Positions 12,236 to 24,718 of a DNA stretch of 64,000 nt are shown piece by piece. Position 1 is the first letter of the stretch, and each line of letters starts with the position of its first letter. A program made the position numbers and the translations under genes. Under the pieces are notes generated by a model. The model ran no database searches. It was not told where the DNA came from and saw only the letters and a list, made by a program, of their open reading frames with translations. The DNA is taken from contig OZ020618.1 of NCBI GenBank assembly GCA_963971575.1, forward strand, positions 2,358,501 through 2,422,500, read 5' to 3'. The DNA comes from Liopterus haemorrhoidalis (lineage: Eukaryota; Arthropoda; Insecta; Coleoptera; Dytiscidae).

Positions 12236-12524
12236 TCCTTTCTAAGAACAGCAAAATTAGGTTATACCAAGCTTGAGTACATCTCATACTTATGGCTCTG
12301 ATACATGAACCTTAACAAAGCAAGACAACACCTAGTATTCAAAAATGAAATATTACACGGAATCTTTGATCTCAATCAAATTAATGGTGAATGGAGAATT
12401 CGCAAGAACAAATATATTCTAGAATTGTATTTGACTTGTCATACAAGAACTGAGAGGTAGACGAATACAATGAATATAACACGTGATGAGGATGAGGGAG
12501 AAGAGCATAATGAATATAGAAGGG

Positions 12525-12690
12525 AAGATTGATATCTGTCGACCAATGGGAAGACCTCGCAAGAGGGTCCTGGTTAGAACAGCTAACTGAAGACCTAACA
12601 AGTATTGTTATATATGACACATTGAAAGACCTGACAATTAACAAATCAAAATGGAGGACTTATGTGAGTGAGGTTAAAAATCAACCCGAC
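12525..12690 (+). mobile_element. LINE C-terminal relic
   Basis: In one frame the segment gives C-R-P-M-G-R-P-R-K-R, and in another D-L-T-I-N-K-S-K-W-R-T-Y-V. Together they resemble the G-R-P-x-x-R-W...D-R-x-x-W-R tail of insect LINE proteins, with a frameshift. A related fragment sits near 45585-45660. Confidence 0.4.
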
Positions 12691-13101
12691 AGTGTCCAAA
12701 GAGGAAGAAGAAGTAAAAATACTAAAAAGTTTGAGAACTGTTACTCTAGTTTATGGAATATATGTTTTGTAAGGTGATAGGAAACAGTCAAAATGAATAT
12801 ACAAAAGGGCCAAAAATCAACGCAAATCATAATGGTCATATTAAAATAGTAAAAAGTATATGAACTGCTGCTCTAGTTCATGGACAGTATGGTCTCTAAG
12901 GTGATGAAAAACAATCAAAATGAATTCTAAAAAGGGCAAAAATCAGCGCAAGTGATAGTGCTCAAAAAATAAATTTAAGATTGTAAAAAGACTAGAAAAT
13001 TTGGGAACTGCTACTCTGGTTTATAGAAAGTATGCTCTGTAAGGTGGGAAACAATTCAGAATGGATTTACAAAAGGGTCAAAAAACAACTACAGTATAGT
13101 G

Positions 13102-13292
13102 CAGTGTTTCTCAACTAAAAACGCACCGCGAACCAGTAAAATATATAATTTTCCAACGCGAATCACTAATAATTGTTGGTTCATTTTTTGCAAGAAAACA
13201 AATTATTTAATAAGTGAGCAAAAGTATAATAATTATTAATTATCTTTCGCGAACCACTAAATTTCCTGCGGAACACCTGTTGAGAAACACTG
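13102..13292. mobile_element. hAT-type MITE
   Basis: Inverted termini are CAGTGTTTCTCAAC and GTTGAGAAACACTG. The flanks gtatagtg and gtatagcg form an 8-bp duplication with one mismatch. The element is 191 bp with no ORF. A longer relative lies at 63336-63610. Confidence 0.85.
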
Positions 13293-13475
13293 GTATAGCG
13301 CACAAAAAACAATTTTTAAAAGTGAAAAAATTCAAAAACTGGAAACTACTACTCTAGTTTATGGAAAGTATGCTCTGTAAAAATATCACAAAAATTTTGG
13401 AATAGATTTATAAAATCCTTTTATCCTTTTTAATCCCCAATATATATTTTTATAATATTTAATCTCAATTCTACT

Positions 13476-13594
13476 AGACTACACTACATATTAAAAACAA
13501 TAAATTAAACAATCAATAAATAGATAAAATGAATAAAATTACGTATACTCAATAAAAGAAATCTTGCACAGACAAACACAAATAAAAAGTCTGT
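13476..13594 (+). repeat. direct repeat, copy 1
   Basis: A block of about 115 bp (ctacactacatattaaaaac ... gaaatcttgcacagacaaac) is present again at 14690-14803 in the same orientation. The two lie 1.2 kb apart. Whether they mark a tandem duplication or the ends of an element is not clear. Confidence 0.7.
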
Positions 13595-14689
13595 TTAAAT
13601 TAAACATTTTATTTGTTTTTATTTTTTTGTATATTTCAATAATTTGTGAAAAACAAATTAACACAATCCAAAATAAAAATGATTTTGAATGTGTAAGCAC
13701 GCCGGTTGCTGAGCCGCCAGTCTATTTTCAGCTCGATCTTACGCTATCGTATTTCAAGAACCCATTTTTGGTGCACCTATCTTTGTACTAGCAGTAGTTC
13801 TTGTAATCGCCACCGCGTGAAACTCACATCAACCCGCACACATACCAATTTCATTTATCATTCAATATTTATTTAATTTAACTATTAAATAAAAAAATAC
13901 TGTTAACAACGGGAATGTTTAAAGATCGAAGAATTTATTAAAAAATGTATGGGAAAGATACTAGGATTTTGGAAATTTGATACTCTACTAGAACGGTACT
14001 AGCTTAAAATCTAAATAACAATACTGTACATAAATTTAGTTCTTATTTCTTCGTTTTATGGCCCCATCTAATAAAACTATAGGCTATTCCCATGGGATTC
14101 AATTTGCTCAACAACTGGTTCGCAGGGGTATTTGTTTAAAAACACAAAATTTTCACAAAATTCAAAATAGTATATTTATTTAAATTAAACATTAAGATAT
14201 ATAATTATTTTAAATATTGCCCAATAGCCCTCTGGTTTTCAGTCACTTCTACTTCCGTTTTTGTTTTTACACGAGGATCATCCGAACTGTGGTTGCTTCT
14301 TAACCAATTTAGCACTATCGGTATTGGATCCCAATCTATTAAAGGCAAACCATTTGAAACGATCAGTCTGTTTCGCTTTTCTGTGCATATATATATTATT
14401 CATAAGGCTAAAGCCTCTTTCAGCTTCTGCTGAACTGACGGCTATGGTCATTCCCTGTATCTAAAGTATTATAACAAGCGGTTCGCCGAACTTAAAATTT
14501 TTCAACAAACGGTTCGAGCGAACCGGTGAATCCCATCACTGACTATTCCAAACCTTTAGGCAAAACCAGAGGTCTTTCCAAACCTTTAGGCGGAATTGGA
14601 TTTTGAAATCTACTATTTTTTATCTGTTAGTTAATTTTTTTTTGCGCACACAAAGGGTATTTGCGCCTAATGCAGCCCATTTGAATGAC

Positions 14690-14803
14690 TACACTACATA
14701 TTAAAAACAATAAATTAAACAATCAATAAAATTACGCATACTCAATAAAAGAAATCTTGCACAGACAAACACAAATAAATAAGATAAAAAGTCTGTTTGA
14801 AAA
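14690..14803 (+). repeat. direct repeat, copy 2
   Basis: Second copy of the block at 13476-13594. It lacks a short tagataaaatgaataaa insertion seen in copy 1 and gains a short duplication before the shared end. Confidence 0.7.
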
Positions 14804-14863
14804 TTTGAACAGAATTCCCATCAGTTTGTTTTTACAAAAGTGAACAGCATATATACGCTATTC

Positions 14864-15199
14864 CAGCGAGTGGGTCGCGACCCGGCACCGGGTTGCAGAA
14901 AAATTTTGTCGGGTCGCGAAAAAAATTGTAAAAACAAAAAAGATTTTTTTTGTACATATTATTTTTTTTTACGTCAGTTAATCACTAGAACAGTGTGTAT
15001 TTGTGCTCTTTATTACTATACTATATTCTTTATTACTATACTATACTCTTTATTACTATTTATTACTCTTTATAACTATAAAGCTACTGCTTTAAAATAA
15101 AATTTGTTTTGTAAATAAATGGTTTTTTTTTCATAGTGGGTCGCGAAAAATTTTAAAACCTTGTACCCGGTCGCGGTCAAAAAAGTTTGGGAAGCACTG
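14864..15199. mobile_element. hAT-type MITE
   Basis: It begins CAGCGAGTGGGTCGCGACC and ends AAGTTTGGGAAGCACTG. The flanks cgctattc and ggctattc form an 8-bp duplication with one mismatch. Subterminal gggtcgcgaccc-type GC-rich blocks occur at both ends. The interior is an A/T run with repeated ttattact units and no transposase. Confidence 0.75.
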
Positions 15200-16989
15200 G
15201 GCTATTCCATAGGTTTTGACGGAACTAGATTTTGAAATCTAGTATTTTTTAATCTATTAAATCGAACTTTTGGTCATTTTGTTTCAACTTTGTAAATCAT
15301 ACTCAAATTTCAAATTCTAAATTAAATTGACTCATTATAAATGTCCTTTTCATTACGTTTTGATTTTTTATGTCATTTCTAATAAAAAATTTAATTTTTT
15401 TTGTCTTCAAAATATGTAAAAATGTATTATATTGTATAAAAAATGTCATTCGTTTCCATGGTTTCACTGCTGGAATTTTAAATTTTCTCTACCAACGTGA
15501 AACATGAAATAACCTAAAAAAAGGTCCCTTCCCCTCACAACCTAAAAGATCGAAATTCCCATTTAGTTCCGCTTAAAGAAAAGAAATGACCTATAGATTT
15601 TGCAATTTAATAACTTTTATAGTTTGATTCGAGCTTTTGACCGTTTTGGTTAAGCTTTGTAAATCATACTTACAATAAACATTTTTAGGTTAAAATTTCA
15701 TTATAAAATGTAATTTTATAAACTAATATACATTTTGATTCTTTTCTTGTTCGAAAATATGATATACATTTATAATTTTAATTAATTAGAATGATTTTAT
15801 CTATGAAATAGTTAGAAATATCTAGTAAAACAAAAAATAATATAAAAAGTTTTAATTTAACTAGGACGTGGCTGTCTTCACAGCTTGTATGGAACATAAT
15901 AATGTTGTTTGTAATCGTCCCTTATGATGAAGTTTTGCCTTATTAATGTGCGGAATCTTATAGGAATTCTCTCATTTTGCTAACATGGTTGCTTCTAGAC
16001 AAGTTTGCAATGTTAGAAAAGCATTATCAAGGGTATGTTTAATACATTAAATGCATTTTTTACGCATTCAATCAGTTCCTCGATTGTATTCGGTGAAACT
16101 GTATGTTGTAAGGATTGTATAGAATTGAAAAAGCCAAGATCCAATACATTAAAATCTGGACTATTTAGAGGTTGTGATTTAAGTGCATTTAGATAGTTAA
16201 TAAAATAAGTAAAAAAAATACAGTGTTTTCATTTATAATTAATAGTATTTCGGGTTTAAAAATCTCTATAACATAAATATTTACTGACAGACTAGACCTA
16301 GTTTTATTCTTGATAATTTTACTTATTTAATTTCAAATTAAAACCAGGAGTGATTGTATTATTATCTCTTGGAAAGATTCTGACGGTTTGCCTAAAAATT
16401 TTAGAAATAACGGCTGTTAGCACCTAGTCCTAGTAGTAAAGGTGTAAAACTAGTACTAAAAACTCCTAAACAGTCCTAAAAATTTAGCATTACCATTATA
16501 ACTAGTTTTAATTCCAGCTTTATTTATTAAAAATTATTTTTACAGACTGCAAATATTTTTGGTCAGAATTGGGTCGTAATTTTAGTAGTTTAATTAAATA
16601 CATAATAAACGAATCTACAGATATTTAATTTAATTAATTTTATAGAATAATTAACTACCAGAAGTTTTAAATGTAGAAAATAGTCTACATTCAAGTATTT
16701 TTAAAATGAAAGTTGCTATAACTGTATTATTGATAAAATTTACATTTATAATTATTTAAACGTAATAATTTAGATTTGATAGATGTTACATAATAGCAGA
16801 GAAAGTAATATAGATAAAAATATAGGATTAAGAATTAGGAAAGAAGTTAAAAATAGTAATGATAAATGTAGCAAATAATTTAATAACTAAAAAATATTAA
16901 AATTTTTAGTCCCAAAAAATAAAATTGATTTAATAATCTCAAAATTACGGGAAGGAGAGTTAATACGAACTAAAAGTGGAGGGTATAGA

Positions 16990-17513
16990 CAGTGGCGTAG
17001 ATTAAAATTTTAGCCTTGCCGCAAATTTTAAGCCACACATATATATAGTCGTAGAGACTTAGCCGTTCTATGGATTGAGAATCGATAAACAAATATCTAT
17101 TTCACTCAGTTCTATATAAGCTATAAATATCGCGTGTCAGGTTCTTCTTCTTTCCTTCTACTTCTTCCGTATTACCGCGAGGGCATAGCTATGAGAACAG
17201 GCGCAGGTGCATCTGCAGCAGGGTTACCAATTTTCAAATTAGATCTCGCGGGACAAAAATGAAAAAAATTACGGCGATTTTTCTTTTTCTTTTTCACAAT
17301 TAATGATTTTGACGTATCGTTTTTAATTTCTAAACTTCATTTTGGCCATTTAAAAATGTATCTAATAAAGAAAACAACTAAAATAATTGAGTAAAATTTA
17401 TATTTATGCCTATTATTGATCCTAAAACTTCTTCGATATTTATCACTTCATTAAGAATGACAAACCAGCCTCCAAATTTTTTAAAATCAACCTATTCTAT
17501 CTTTACGCCACTG
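16990..17513. mobile_element. probable MITE with short TIRs
   Basis: Ends are CAGTGGCGTAG and CTTTACGCCACTG in inverted orientation. I see no clear target duplication, so the superfamily is uncertain. No ORF. Confidence 0.5.
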
Positions 17514-17735
17514 GTCATTAGACTAAAAATCCTTTCAGATGTTGCATTGGAATAGAGGGCGAATATAACTTTATATTCGCCCCCTCTCCCGCAGAATTTT
17601 CATTGGGCCCCCTAATATTTTTGTTAACTTTATCTAGGGAGAACAAACTTAAAAACAAAATTCATTTAGAGGTTCGATGGGTCCCTCAACAGCATCTTCC
17701 AGCGGTTTCTGATATAGCGGGCCCATTGTTACACC

Positions 17736-17991
17736 CAGAGCTGGCCCAACAATTTGCGGGGCCCGGTGCAAGATATCCGTGCGGGGCCTATATTATTTTT
17801 TTTTTTTTTTTTAGATTTTGGATAATATGCAGAGTTAAATATAGAATAAGATGACTGGTGTATTGCTGCATTTACTTTTCCTGAAATGCCGTTTCTACAA
17901 AAGTCAATGCTGGAATCTAAAGGCGCAGGGCTTCAGTAGGCGCGGTGCCCGGTGCGGGTGCACCGTCTGCACCGCTTTTCGGCCGGCTCTG
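17736..17991. mobile_element. MITE with GC-rich TIRs
   Basis: Ends are CAGAGCTGGCC and GGCCGGCTCTG. The flanks gttacacc and gttacagc differ by one base and form a likely 8-bp duplication. The interior is unusually GC-rich for the window (gcggggcccggtgc near 17756 and ggcgcggtgcccggtgcggg near 17940). Confidence 0.7.
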
Positions 17992-18256
17992 GTTACAGCA
18001 TTGAATAAGATCTAAAAGTAAGATTATTTTGTTCGAGTAAAGAATCCACGATTTTAATCAATAATAAATAGTAAGTACCTATCAAAAACTACTGGAAAAT
18101 GGTTATTTTTAGCCTAATTAGACAGACAGTTTTAGAGAAGCAATGGAGAGACAAAATCTTCAGCACTGAACGAATTCGAGCCAAGACATGCAACAATTAA
18201 CGAATTCGAACTAAGACAGGTAGCAGTGAACGAATTCGAACCAAGACAGGCAGCAG

Positions 18257-18659
18257 CAGTGTTGCCACCTACCTAAAAAGAAAATTCCCTTTGGGTGGTG
18301 CTAAAATTCCCCTTTTCTCAAGAAAATTCCCTTGCCTAAATTGACTAGTTGTTTTACAATGGAATGTGGGACAGGTGCTAAAAAAAGCATCTGACCTTTC
18401 AAAAATTTAACTGATGGGCAAAAAAAAGGTCCTCACCTCCCAAAATCAAGTTAACGAGCAAAAAAAAAAAGTCCTCATTATCAAATGCGAAACGAATGGT
18501 CGCCCTAAGTAAGTAAGACTGAAGGAATTAATTATAAATAAAAAAACAATCTATTAGATATAGAAAATTCCCTTTTTTTGACGAAATTTCCCTTTTTCCC
18601 TCTAGACAAAATCAAAAATTCCCTGAAAGAGGGAAATTCCCTGTCACGTGGCAACACTG
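18257..18659. mobile_element. hAT-type MITE
   Basis: Ends are CAGTGTTGCCACC and CACGTGGCAACACTG. The flanks ggcagcag and ggcagcaa form an 8-bp duplication with one mismatch. The interior carries the same caaaaaaaaggtcctcac tandem core seen in three other MITEs of this window, plus repeated aaaattccct units. Confidence 0.85.
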
Positions 18660-19077
18660 GGCAGCAATGAACAAAGTGATTGACAGGCGATTATTGATGA
18701 AGATCCAAAACTAGTTTTCAAAAACTAGGTATTGAAATTAAGTGTCGTAAAATAGGTATCAAAACGTATCAAAAATTAAGTATAGAAAACTTAGAGATTC
18801 TACTAAAAAGAGAGCTAGATCATCTGCCAGGTGGACGACATTAAGAGAAGTTCTGGAAATTGGCTATTATTAGCTCAAGAAAAGTTTGGAGAAGTAATGA
18901 GACGACCTGTTTTCAGCAGTTGACGAATTCATCATGCTCATTCAGCTCAGGAGACGACGATGATAGAAAACTAAGTAATGATATTTTTTATTTGAATAAA
19001 AATATGATAATTTGGCTGGAGAAGTACTGGAGAAGCACATTATCAGCAGTGGATGAGTTCTGCTGGTAGATAATGAT

Positions 19078-19165
19078 CGAAAATTAAGTATGGAAAACTA
19101 AGTATGGAAAACTAGGTATGGAAACCTAGGTATGGAAAACTAGGTATGGAAACCTAGGTATGGAA
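19078..19165 (+). repeat. short tandem repeat, 14-15 bp unit
   Basis: About five head-to-tail copies of a unit close to aaaactaggtatgg. Single related copies occur nearby at 18720-18790 and 19290. A locally expanded minisatellite. Confidence 0.8.
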
Positions 19166-20229
19166 AATTAGACATTAATACTTTAGTTATTTGGTCATGA
19201 AGATAATTTGGCTGGAGAAGTAATGCAAAAGCCTATCTTCAGCAGTGGATGAGTTAGGTTGGCAGATAATTATGAAAAAAAATTATGTATGGAAAACTAG
19301 GTATTAATACCTTTTTCATTTTGATCAGAGCATTATATTTTGGCCAAACAAAATCACCAATTTGTGATTATAATGTAGAACCAATCAGGAACAAAATAAT
19401 ACAAAAATTTCGATGGATACACTTTAAGGAAACCAGATAATATTGTCAAACAAATGGAACCACAAAAAATATGTAGAAGACACCTACAATTTGACGCAAT
19501 TTTTTATTGTAGAAATTGAAATATGTCGAAACAAGCTACAGCTTCCAAATTTTCATGAAAATTCGGGATAAAAATGCTTCAAAAGCAAAAAATTCCATCC
19601 GATGGAGAAGCTTTTGATGTCCCTAATCCATAGTTTCGAACAAAGAACTCTAGTACAGGTTCAGCATATTTCAGTATAACGAACTAGTGTTACATTCTAG
19701 GGGGGGTATCCGTGAGATATTTCCTCCGCCGGGTACAAAAAAAAAAAAAAACAGAAAAAAAATTTTACACCGAAAAGCTTTTTCCAGAATATTTATTTTT
19801 TTACAAATGTTTTTAGGGGCCATTGTATATTTTTTAATGATAATAAAAGACAGCAGCATACTGGGGTACATATTTTATTATTTCATACTTTAAACCAGTG
19901 GTTCTCAACCAGGTTGTCGTTCAATAAATTTCTAGCTTTCGTCATTCCTACTCTCGAGTCAGAACAACAATATTCTATTAAATAATGACAATGAAATTTT
20001 CAAATATTGTATTTATATTAATACCGGATGTAATATTTCGATCTGTAAGGCAGCTCTTATCAGTAGCAAGTTAAAATCATCCACTTGCTGCTGAGGGTTA
20101 CCTTGTAACAGTCAAAATTAATATACATTATTTGAAAGAAAGTTTCAGCGTCATTAAATGAAACCTTCAAAATACAATTTTTATTTTAACTTGAGTCCAT
20201 AATAATTACCATCGTAAGATAATATAGAT

Positions 20230-21052
20230 CAGTGGCTCCCAAACTTATTTAGTCGCGGAACCCCAATGCGCTGTTCAAAAAATTATGGAACCATTTTATT
20301 GGAAATTTTTTTAATACAAAAAAAAACCATTGCATTACTGCAAACTTTTTTCTTTTATAAATACGATAGAAAAGTAAGAGTTTATAAATTAGTAGTCATT
20401 TTTATTGTCTTCCTAAAAACAACCTAGAACATAACAATTAAAAAAAAAAAAAATTCATCAGTTCATATTTTTCATATAAAGTGTGAGACTCTTTGCTAAT
20501 ACAGCTAGGTTTAATGAGAGCCGCAGTAAGGGGGGGGGGGCGGAGGAAGCGACCTTATTTGCCAAGGGGCACCAACACGCAGGTTTGCCCCTAGCGCAAG
20601 TTTTCCTTACTGCGGCTCTGAATGAGAAGCATGCTTTTGCTTTTTGAATTCTAATATCCTTTAAAAATTTGGTATAATATTGGATAATCAAATTCGCATA
20701 TCTGGTGCAGCATTTAATTTACTGCGATATTTCGATTTTGTATCAGCGTATTTTAAAAATCCAGATTCACAAATGAACGTAGTTGCAAACGGTAACAAAA
20801 CCCAAATAGCCCTTTTTGATAAATGACGATATTGGTCATATATACCAAACCAGAAAGTTGTTTTTTCTGTGTATCTGTATTACATTTCTTTTTGTATTTT
20901 TCTTGAATAAATTTTTAACTATATCTTAAATCCTTTTTTTAAATATCAATTTTTATGAAACAAGAGTGATATAAATAGCACCATTCCCACGGAACCCCGG
21001 AATTTTATCGCGGAACCCTAGGGTTCCACGGAACACACTTTGGGAAATGCTG
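20230..21052. mobile_element. non-autonomous hAT element with 8-bp duplication and nested MITE
   Basis: The element starts CAGTGGCTCCCAAACTT and ends CACACTTTGGGAAATGCTG. The exact 8-bp duplication atatagat flanks it (20222-20229 and 21053-21060). It is 823 bp with no transposase. A second element of about 103 bp (20517-20619), with ends AGAGCCGCAGTAAGG and CCTTACTGCGGCTCT, sits inside it. It lies about 230 bp downstream, in transcription direction, of the kettin first-exon donor. Confidence 0.85.
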
Positions 21053-21281
21053 ATATAGATCATTACATTTAACTTATTTTTTAGGAACAATGTCTTAAGA
21101 CTATGCAAAAAGCAAATGATATGAAAGCCAAGCCAAATATTCAAATAAAGGTCATTTTTGGTGTATAATAGCAAAGCTCATGCTACTTTGGTGTCAAAAA
21201 TTTTGATGAAGACTTCCAAAAAAGCATTCGAAAGCTGAAGAATGGTTCAACCACCATAAATGATGTAAAATAATTGCTGAC

Positions 21282-21429
21282 CTGTCTGTTGTGTAGTAAA
21301 CTGTCTCGTTACATGTTGTTCCGTCCTTTGACTGGTTTGCACCCTCTGTTGACTCATTTGAGTCTGTTGAGTCATTTGTTGAGACATTTGACGTGATTCT
21401 TGAGTACTCTTCGAATTTTGTTGACTCAT
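21282..21429 (-). CDS. sls: kettin alternative first coding exon
   Basis: The exon starts at ATG 21429 and encodes a Gln/Thr/Ser-rich N-terminus of 49 codons (M-S-Q-Q-N-S-K-S-T-Q..., ending T-E-Q-H-V-T-R-Q-F-T-T-Q-Q-T). The donor gtcagc at 21281 follows ACAG in phase 1 and joins the acceptor at 10484 to read Q-T-G-G-T-M-M-I. Drosophila sallimus/kettin also opens with a Gln-rich stretch containing R-T-E-Q-H-V, which I recall and did not search. No AG acceptor follows the pyrimidine tract upstream of the ATG, so this is best read as a first exon. It would give a kettin product without zormin. Confidence 0.85.
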
Positions 21430-21700
21430 TTTTACACAATATATTCACAGATCGTTTAAAAAAAAAGAAAAAAACACTACACTTAACACACCACAAAAGT
21501 TTTTTTGACTAGAATAGTCTATTAAATTAATTTGACTAGTCGTTTCGTTTTTTTTGCCTACCACGGCTTCAATTAGCAGAAGTTTAAGTCATCATCCCCG
21601 GTATAAGTTTGTTATCCAAGACGTCGGTCGTTTTACAATTGTAGAGAATGTTAAATTGGACCCCTGCTTAGCTCGAGATAAACCACGTGATATTGAGAGG
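21430..21700 (-). promoter_or_regulatory. probable 5' UTR and internal promoter region of kettin
   Basis: Position is inferred from the first exon with its own ATG. The minus strand just upstream has a pyrimidine-rich tract and no splice acceptor before the ATG. A palindromic E-box CACGTG lies at about 21684-21689 and an AT-rich ttataaatataa block near 21856. I could not place a transcription start; no Inr or TATA box is convincing. Confidence 0.3.
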
Positions 21701-22239
21701 GGAATATTTTAAGTCAAGTGGGGGGCGATGTTCACTCCTGAAATCTCTAATTTTAAACACTGTTGGTTTGTCACTGACTTGCAAATGACACATGTGACGA
21801 ATAACCAAGTATTTTAACTTAAACTACACCTACGATTGGTTTCTTTGCTGTCATTTTATAAATATAAACACTGAAAATGGGTTATTAGTGTTAGGGTGAT
21901 TAAGTCTAATTGCATTTTTTCATAAATTGTAGGTGGAGTATTATAATATTGTAGAAAAGAATTTTCTAGAATTAATTTGATTGCTAGACGCGCAAATATT
22001 TTTTTAAACGAAGGGTTCAGAAGCAAATTTGTTTCCTAGGGGGTTCAGCGCCCAAAATTTTTTTAATTTAAGGTTTTTGGGGGTTTAGAAGCCAAAATAA
22101 TTTCTTAGGGGGCTCGGTAACCAAATTTTTTTATAGGGGACACGGTAGGAAATTTTATTTTTTGGGGGTTCAAAAGTCAAAAAATTTCCTTATCAAATTT
22201 GTTTGCTTCTTAGGGGGCTCCGAAACACATTTTTACTTG

Positions 22240-22690
22240 CCCGACCTTAATATGTCGAGATTTTGACGGATGACCACGTTTCATGGTCCAGGGAATCAAA
22301 AAAACCTATTTTCGAAGTGCCGTCCGTATGTGTGTGTGTCTGTGTGTCTGTGTGTCTGTGTGTCTGTGTGTCTGTGTGTATACACGATAACTCAAAAACG
22401 GTTTAACTTAAAGAGTTCGTTCTGGTACTAAAAAATTCTCCTAATAATTGGGAAGAACCATATTGTTTTTTATTAAAATCCGAAACCGGAAACGGAAGTT
22501 ATTAAACTTTAAAATTTAAAAAAATTCGTAACTAGTAAACCAAGCCTTGGACAAAAAATTGTATGGGACATAATTTGATGTATTTTTGAAGATTTACCTA
22601 AATATTTTTTTAAATTAAAAAAAATATATACGTATTTTTTTTTATTATTATTTTTTTTATGGGAGGGCAAGTCTAGCGGAGGTCTCCCTA
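22240..22690 (+). repeat. interspersed repeat with TGTGTGTC microsatellite
   Basis: A block (cccgaccttaatatgtcgag ... ataactcaaaaacgg) with a 55-bp tract of tgtgtctg units at about 22327-22380. Its layout, a conserved block followed by a TCTG-type tract and then an ataactcaaaaacgg-like block, parallels families A and B, but I cannot align the sequences. Confidence 0.5.
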
Positions 22691-23011
22691 CGCCACTGGT
22701 TTTAAAGGGAGGTCAGAAAACCATATTTTTTCTTAAAGGACTCTAGGGCTAAATTTTTTTCTGATAAAATTTTTTAGCGAGTTCAGAAGTCATTTTTATT
22801 AGGGTGCAAAGATACCAAAAATTTTCTTCAGAATTCAATTTTTTTTAAGTGGGCTCTGAACCAATTTTTTTTAAGAGGGCTTAGAACCTATTTTTCTAAG
22901 ATGGCTCAAAATCCAAATTTGTCAAGTGGGATCAGAACCATTTTTTATGGGGCTCAAAAGCCATTTTTTTTTTCTTAGGAGACTCAGAATCTAAAATAAT
23001 TTCTAGGAGTT

Positions 23012-23655
23012 TTTACCGACTGCCAATATATATAAGGGAGGTATTGTGATCATACCGATTTTGACATTTCGAGATTTCGATGGATCTCCACGAATTGAGG
23101 TGCCTACATAACGTTTTGACTATTTTTAGCATGATGTCTGTCGGTCTGTCTGTCCGTTCGTCCATCTGTCCGACCGTCCGTCTGTCCGTTCGTCCGTCTG
23201 TCCGTCCGTCCGTCCTTCTGTCTGTCTGTGTACACGTGCAGAGCAAATTCAGCTAAAAGGATTTTTATGAAACTTCATATTTAAGCTTTTGACATCAATG
23301 GAAGAAGTTGATCAACTTTTGGTAAAAATCGGTTGACTAGAAATGGGAGTGTCGATTTTAAGATTTTGGCGAATATTTAGCAACAGAAAAATATTTCGAA
23401 AAAATTTATTTAACAAAAGTTGCTATAAATGCAATAACTAATAACTTTTATTTGAGACGTTTTTTGATAAAACGAAAGATTTCGAAAAAATTTTGTAAAA
23501 TGTCTAAATTTTTTCATACTTATATGTAACGTTTCCATGATCATGATAAATAATATCTCTGTTAGAAAATATTAGGCCAATTTATTTCTACTCTGCTGCT
23601 AGAATGTATTTTATATAAGGCGGTTGGTTCTGTGGTGGCCACAGCTGATTTTTTT
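23012..23655 (+). mobile_element. repeat family A, copy 1
   Basis: Begins tttttaccgactgccaat, passes through a tctgtccg microsatellite (about 23135-23230) and ends ggtggccacagctgattttt. A near full-length copy lies inverted at 24866-25528. No ORF. The superfamily is not identified. Confidence 0.75.
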
Positions 23656-24718
23656 AAGAGGGCTTGATACCAATTTTTTTAAGGGTGCTTAGAATCCAAA
23701 TTTTTTAAAGGGGGCTCAGAACCAATTTTTTTAAGGGTGCTTTAAACAATTTTTTGTATGGGGCTCAGAACCATTTTTTATGGAGGGGTTAGAAAGATTT
23801 TTTTTATGGAGGGTTAGAAATTTTTTTTTATGGGGGCTCAGAAGCCATTTTTTTTTTTAGGAGACCCAGAAGCCAAAATTATTTCTTACGGGGCTTATAA
23901 CCCAAAGTTTTTTACTTAGTTGAGAAATTTTATTTATTTTTTTGGGCACGTAGAATTGAAAATTTTCAAAAATATACATCAACCGAAATAAGTAGAAATG
24001 TTTAATCAGATGATTTTTTCAATATTTCTGTGACTTTGAAAAAAAAATCATGTTGGGTAGTTAAATGAAAGCTCCAAATACTTCAAAATTCATTATCATA
24101 AATTTGGCGCGATTAAAATAAAAAATATGTCCAACAACGTTGTAATTAGATACAAAACCCTGAAATATGTGAAAATTCACATGTATTACTCAATGCTGAG
24201 TCAACCCGTCATCTAACTCACACAAGTTGAAAACACTAAGCAAAAATTAATCCTTTTCCAGTTCTTCGTAGGCAATCTTTTTATTAATTAAAATAAAATA
24301 TATCTTATAAATATTTTATTATAATACACATACAAAAATAATAACATGGCAATTCAAAAGCATGACATTTATAAGAAATTGGCTTGGCTTTGACTTAAAA
24401 ATAATACAATAATTCATTATTAAATAATAAACTTTTATGAAAACTTTAAGTATGAAAACAGGCTTAAAAATACTAACTACGGTACAAGCTAAACCAACTA
24501 CAGATGAAAAATGTCAAAAAAAAAGACAAAATAGAAAAAAAAAATTGTTGTCAGCACAGCACTTTTTCAAGTAAAGCTATTATATTACTTTTCAAGTATA
24601 AATATTTTGTTTTAAAAACGCAGAAGGCCCAATTTGTAAGCTTCAATTAAATATGATCCTGTAAAATTTAGCTTTCATAAAAGTTTAACATAATACATTA
24701 GCTAAAACATGGACTTAC

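Larger units (their letters stand above)
10484..21281 (-). other. kettin intron 1 (10.8 kb), rich in MITEs
   Basis: No exon of the locus was found here. Recognisable content is listed separately: an inverted-repeat element (11180-12235), at least six non-autonomous elements with terminal inverted repeats, LINE debris and short tandem repeats. 10490-11170, 13300-13470, 13600-14690, 15200-16980 and 19170-20220 hold AT-rich sequence with no coding signal that I can support, apart from a hAT-type end (cagtggttctcaacc) at 19896 with no partner found. Confidence 0.7.
22010..23930 (+). repeat. degenerate tandem array of about 30-35-bp units, split by two insertions
   Basis: Units resemble gggggctcagaagccaaaat followed by a T run. 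They occur at 22010-22230, 22700-23010 and 23640-23930, giving roughly 25 diverged units. The gaps are filled by a separate repeat (22240-22690) and by a family A element (23012-23655). The array therefore predates both insertions. Confidence 0.7.
21700..24718. other. intergenic-like intron between kettin first exon and bridging exon
   Basis: This interval holds a degenerate tandem array, a repeat with a TGTG/TCTG microsatellite and a copy of repeat family A, each listed separately. 23940-24718 is AT-rich without recognisable features, apart from a family B end relic near 24160-24180. Confidence 0.6.
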
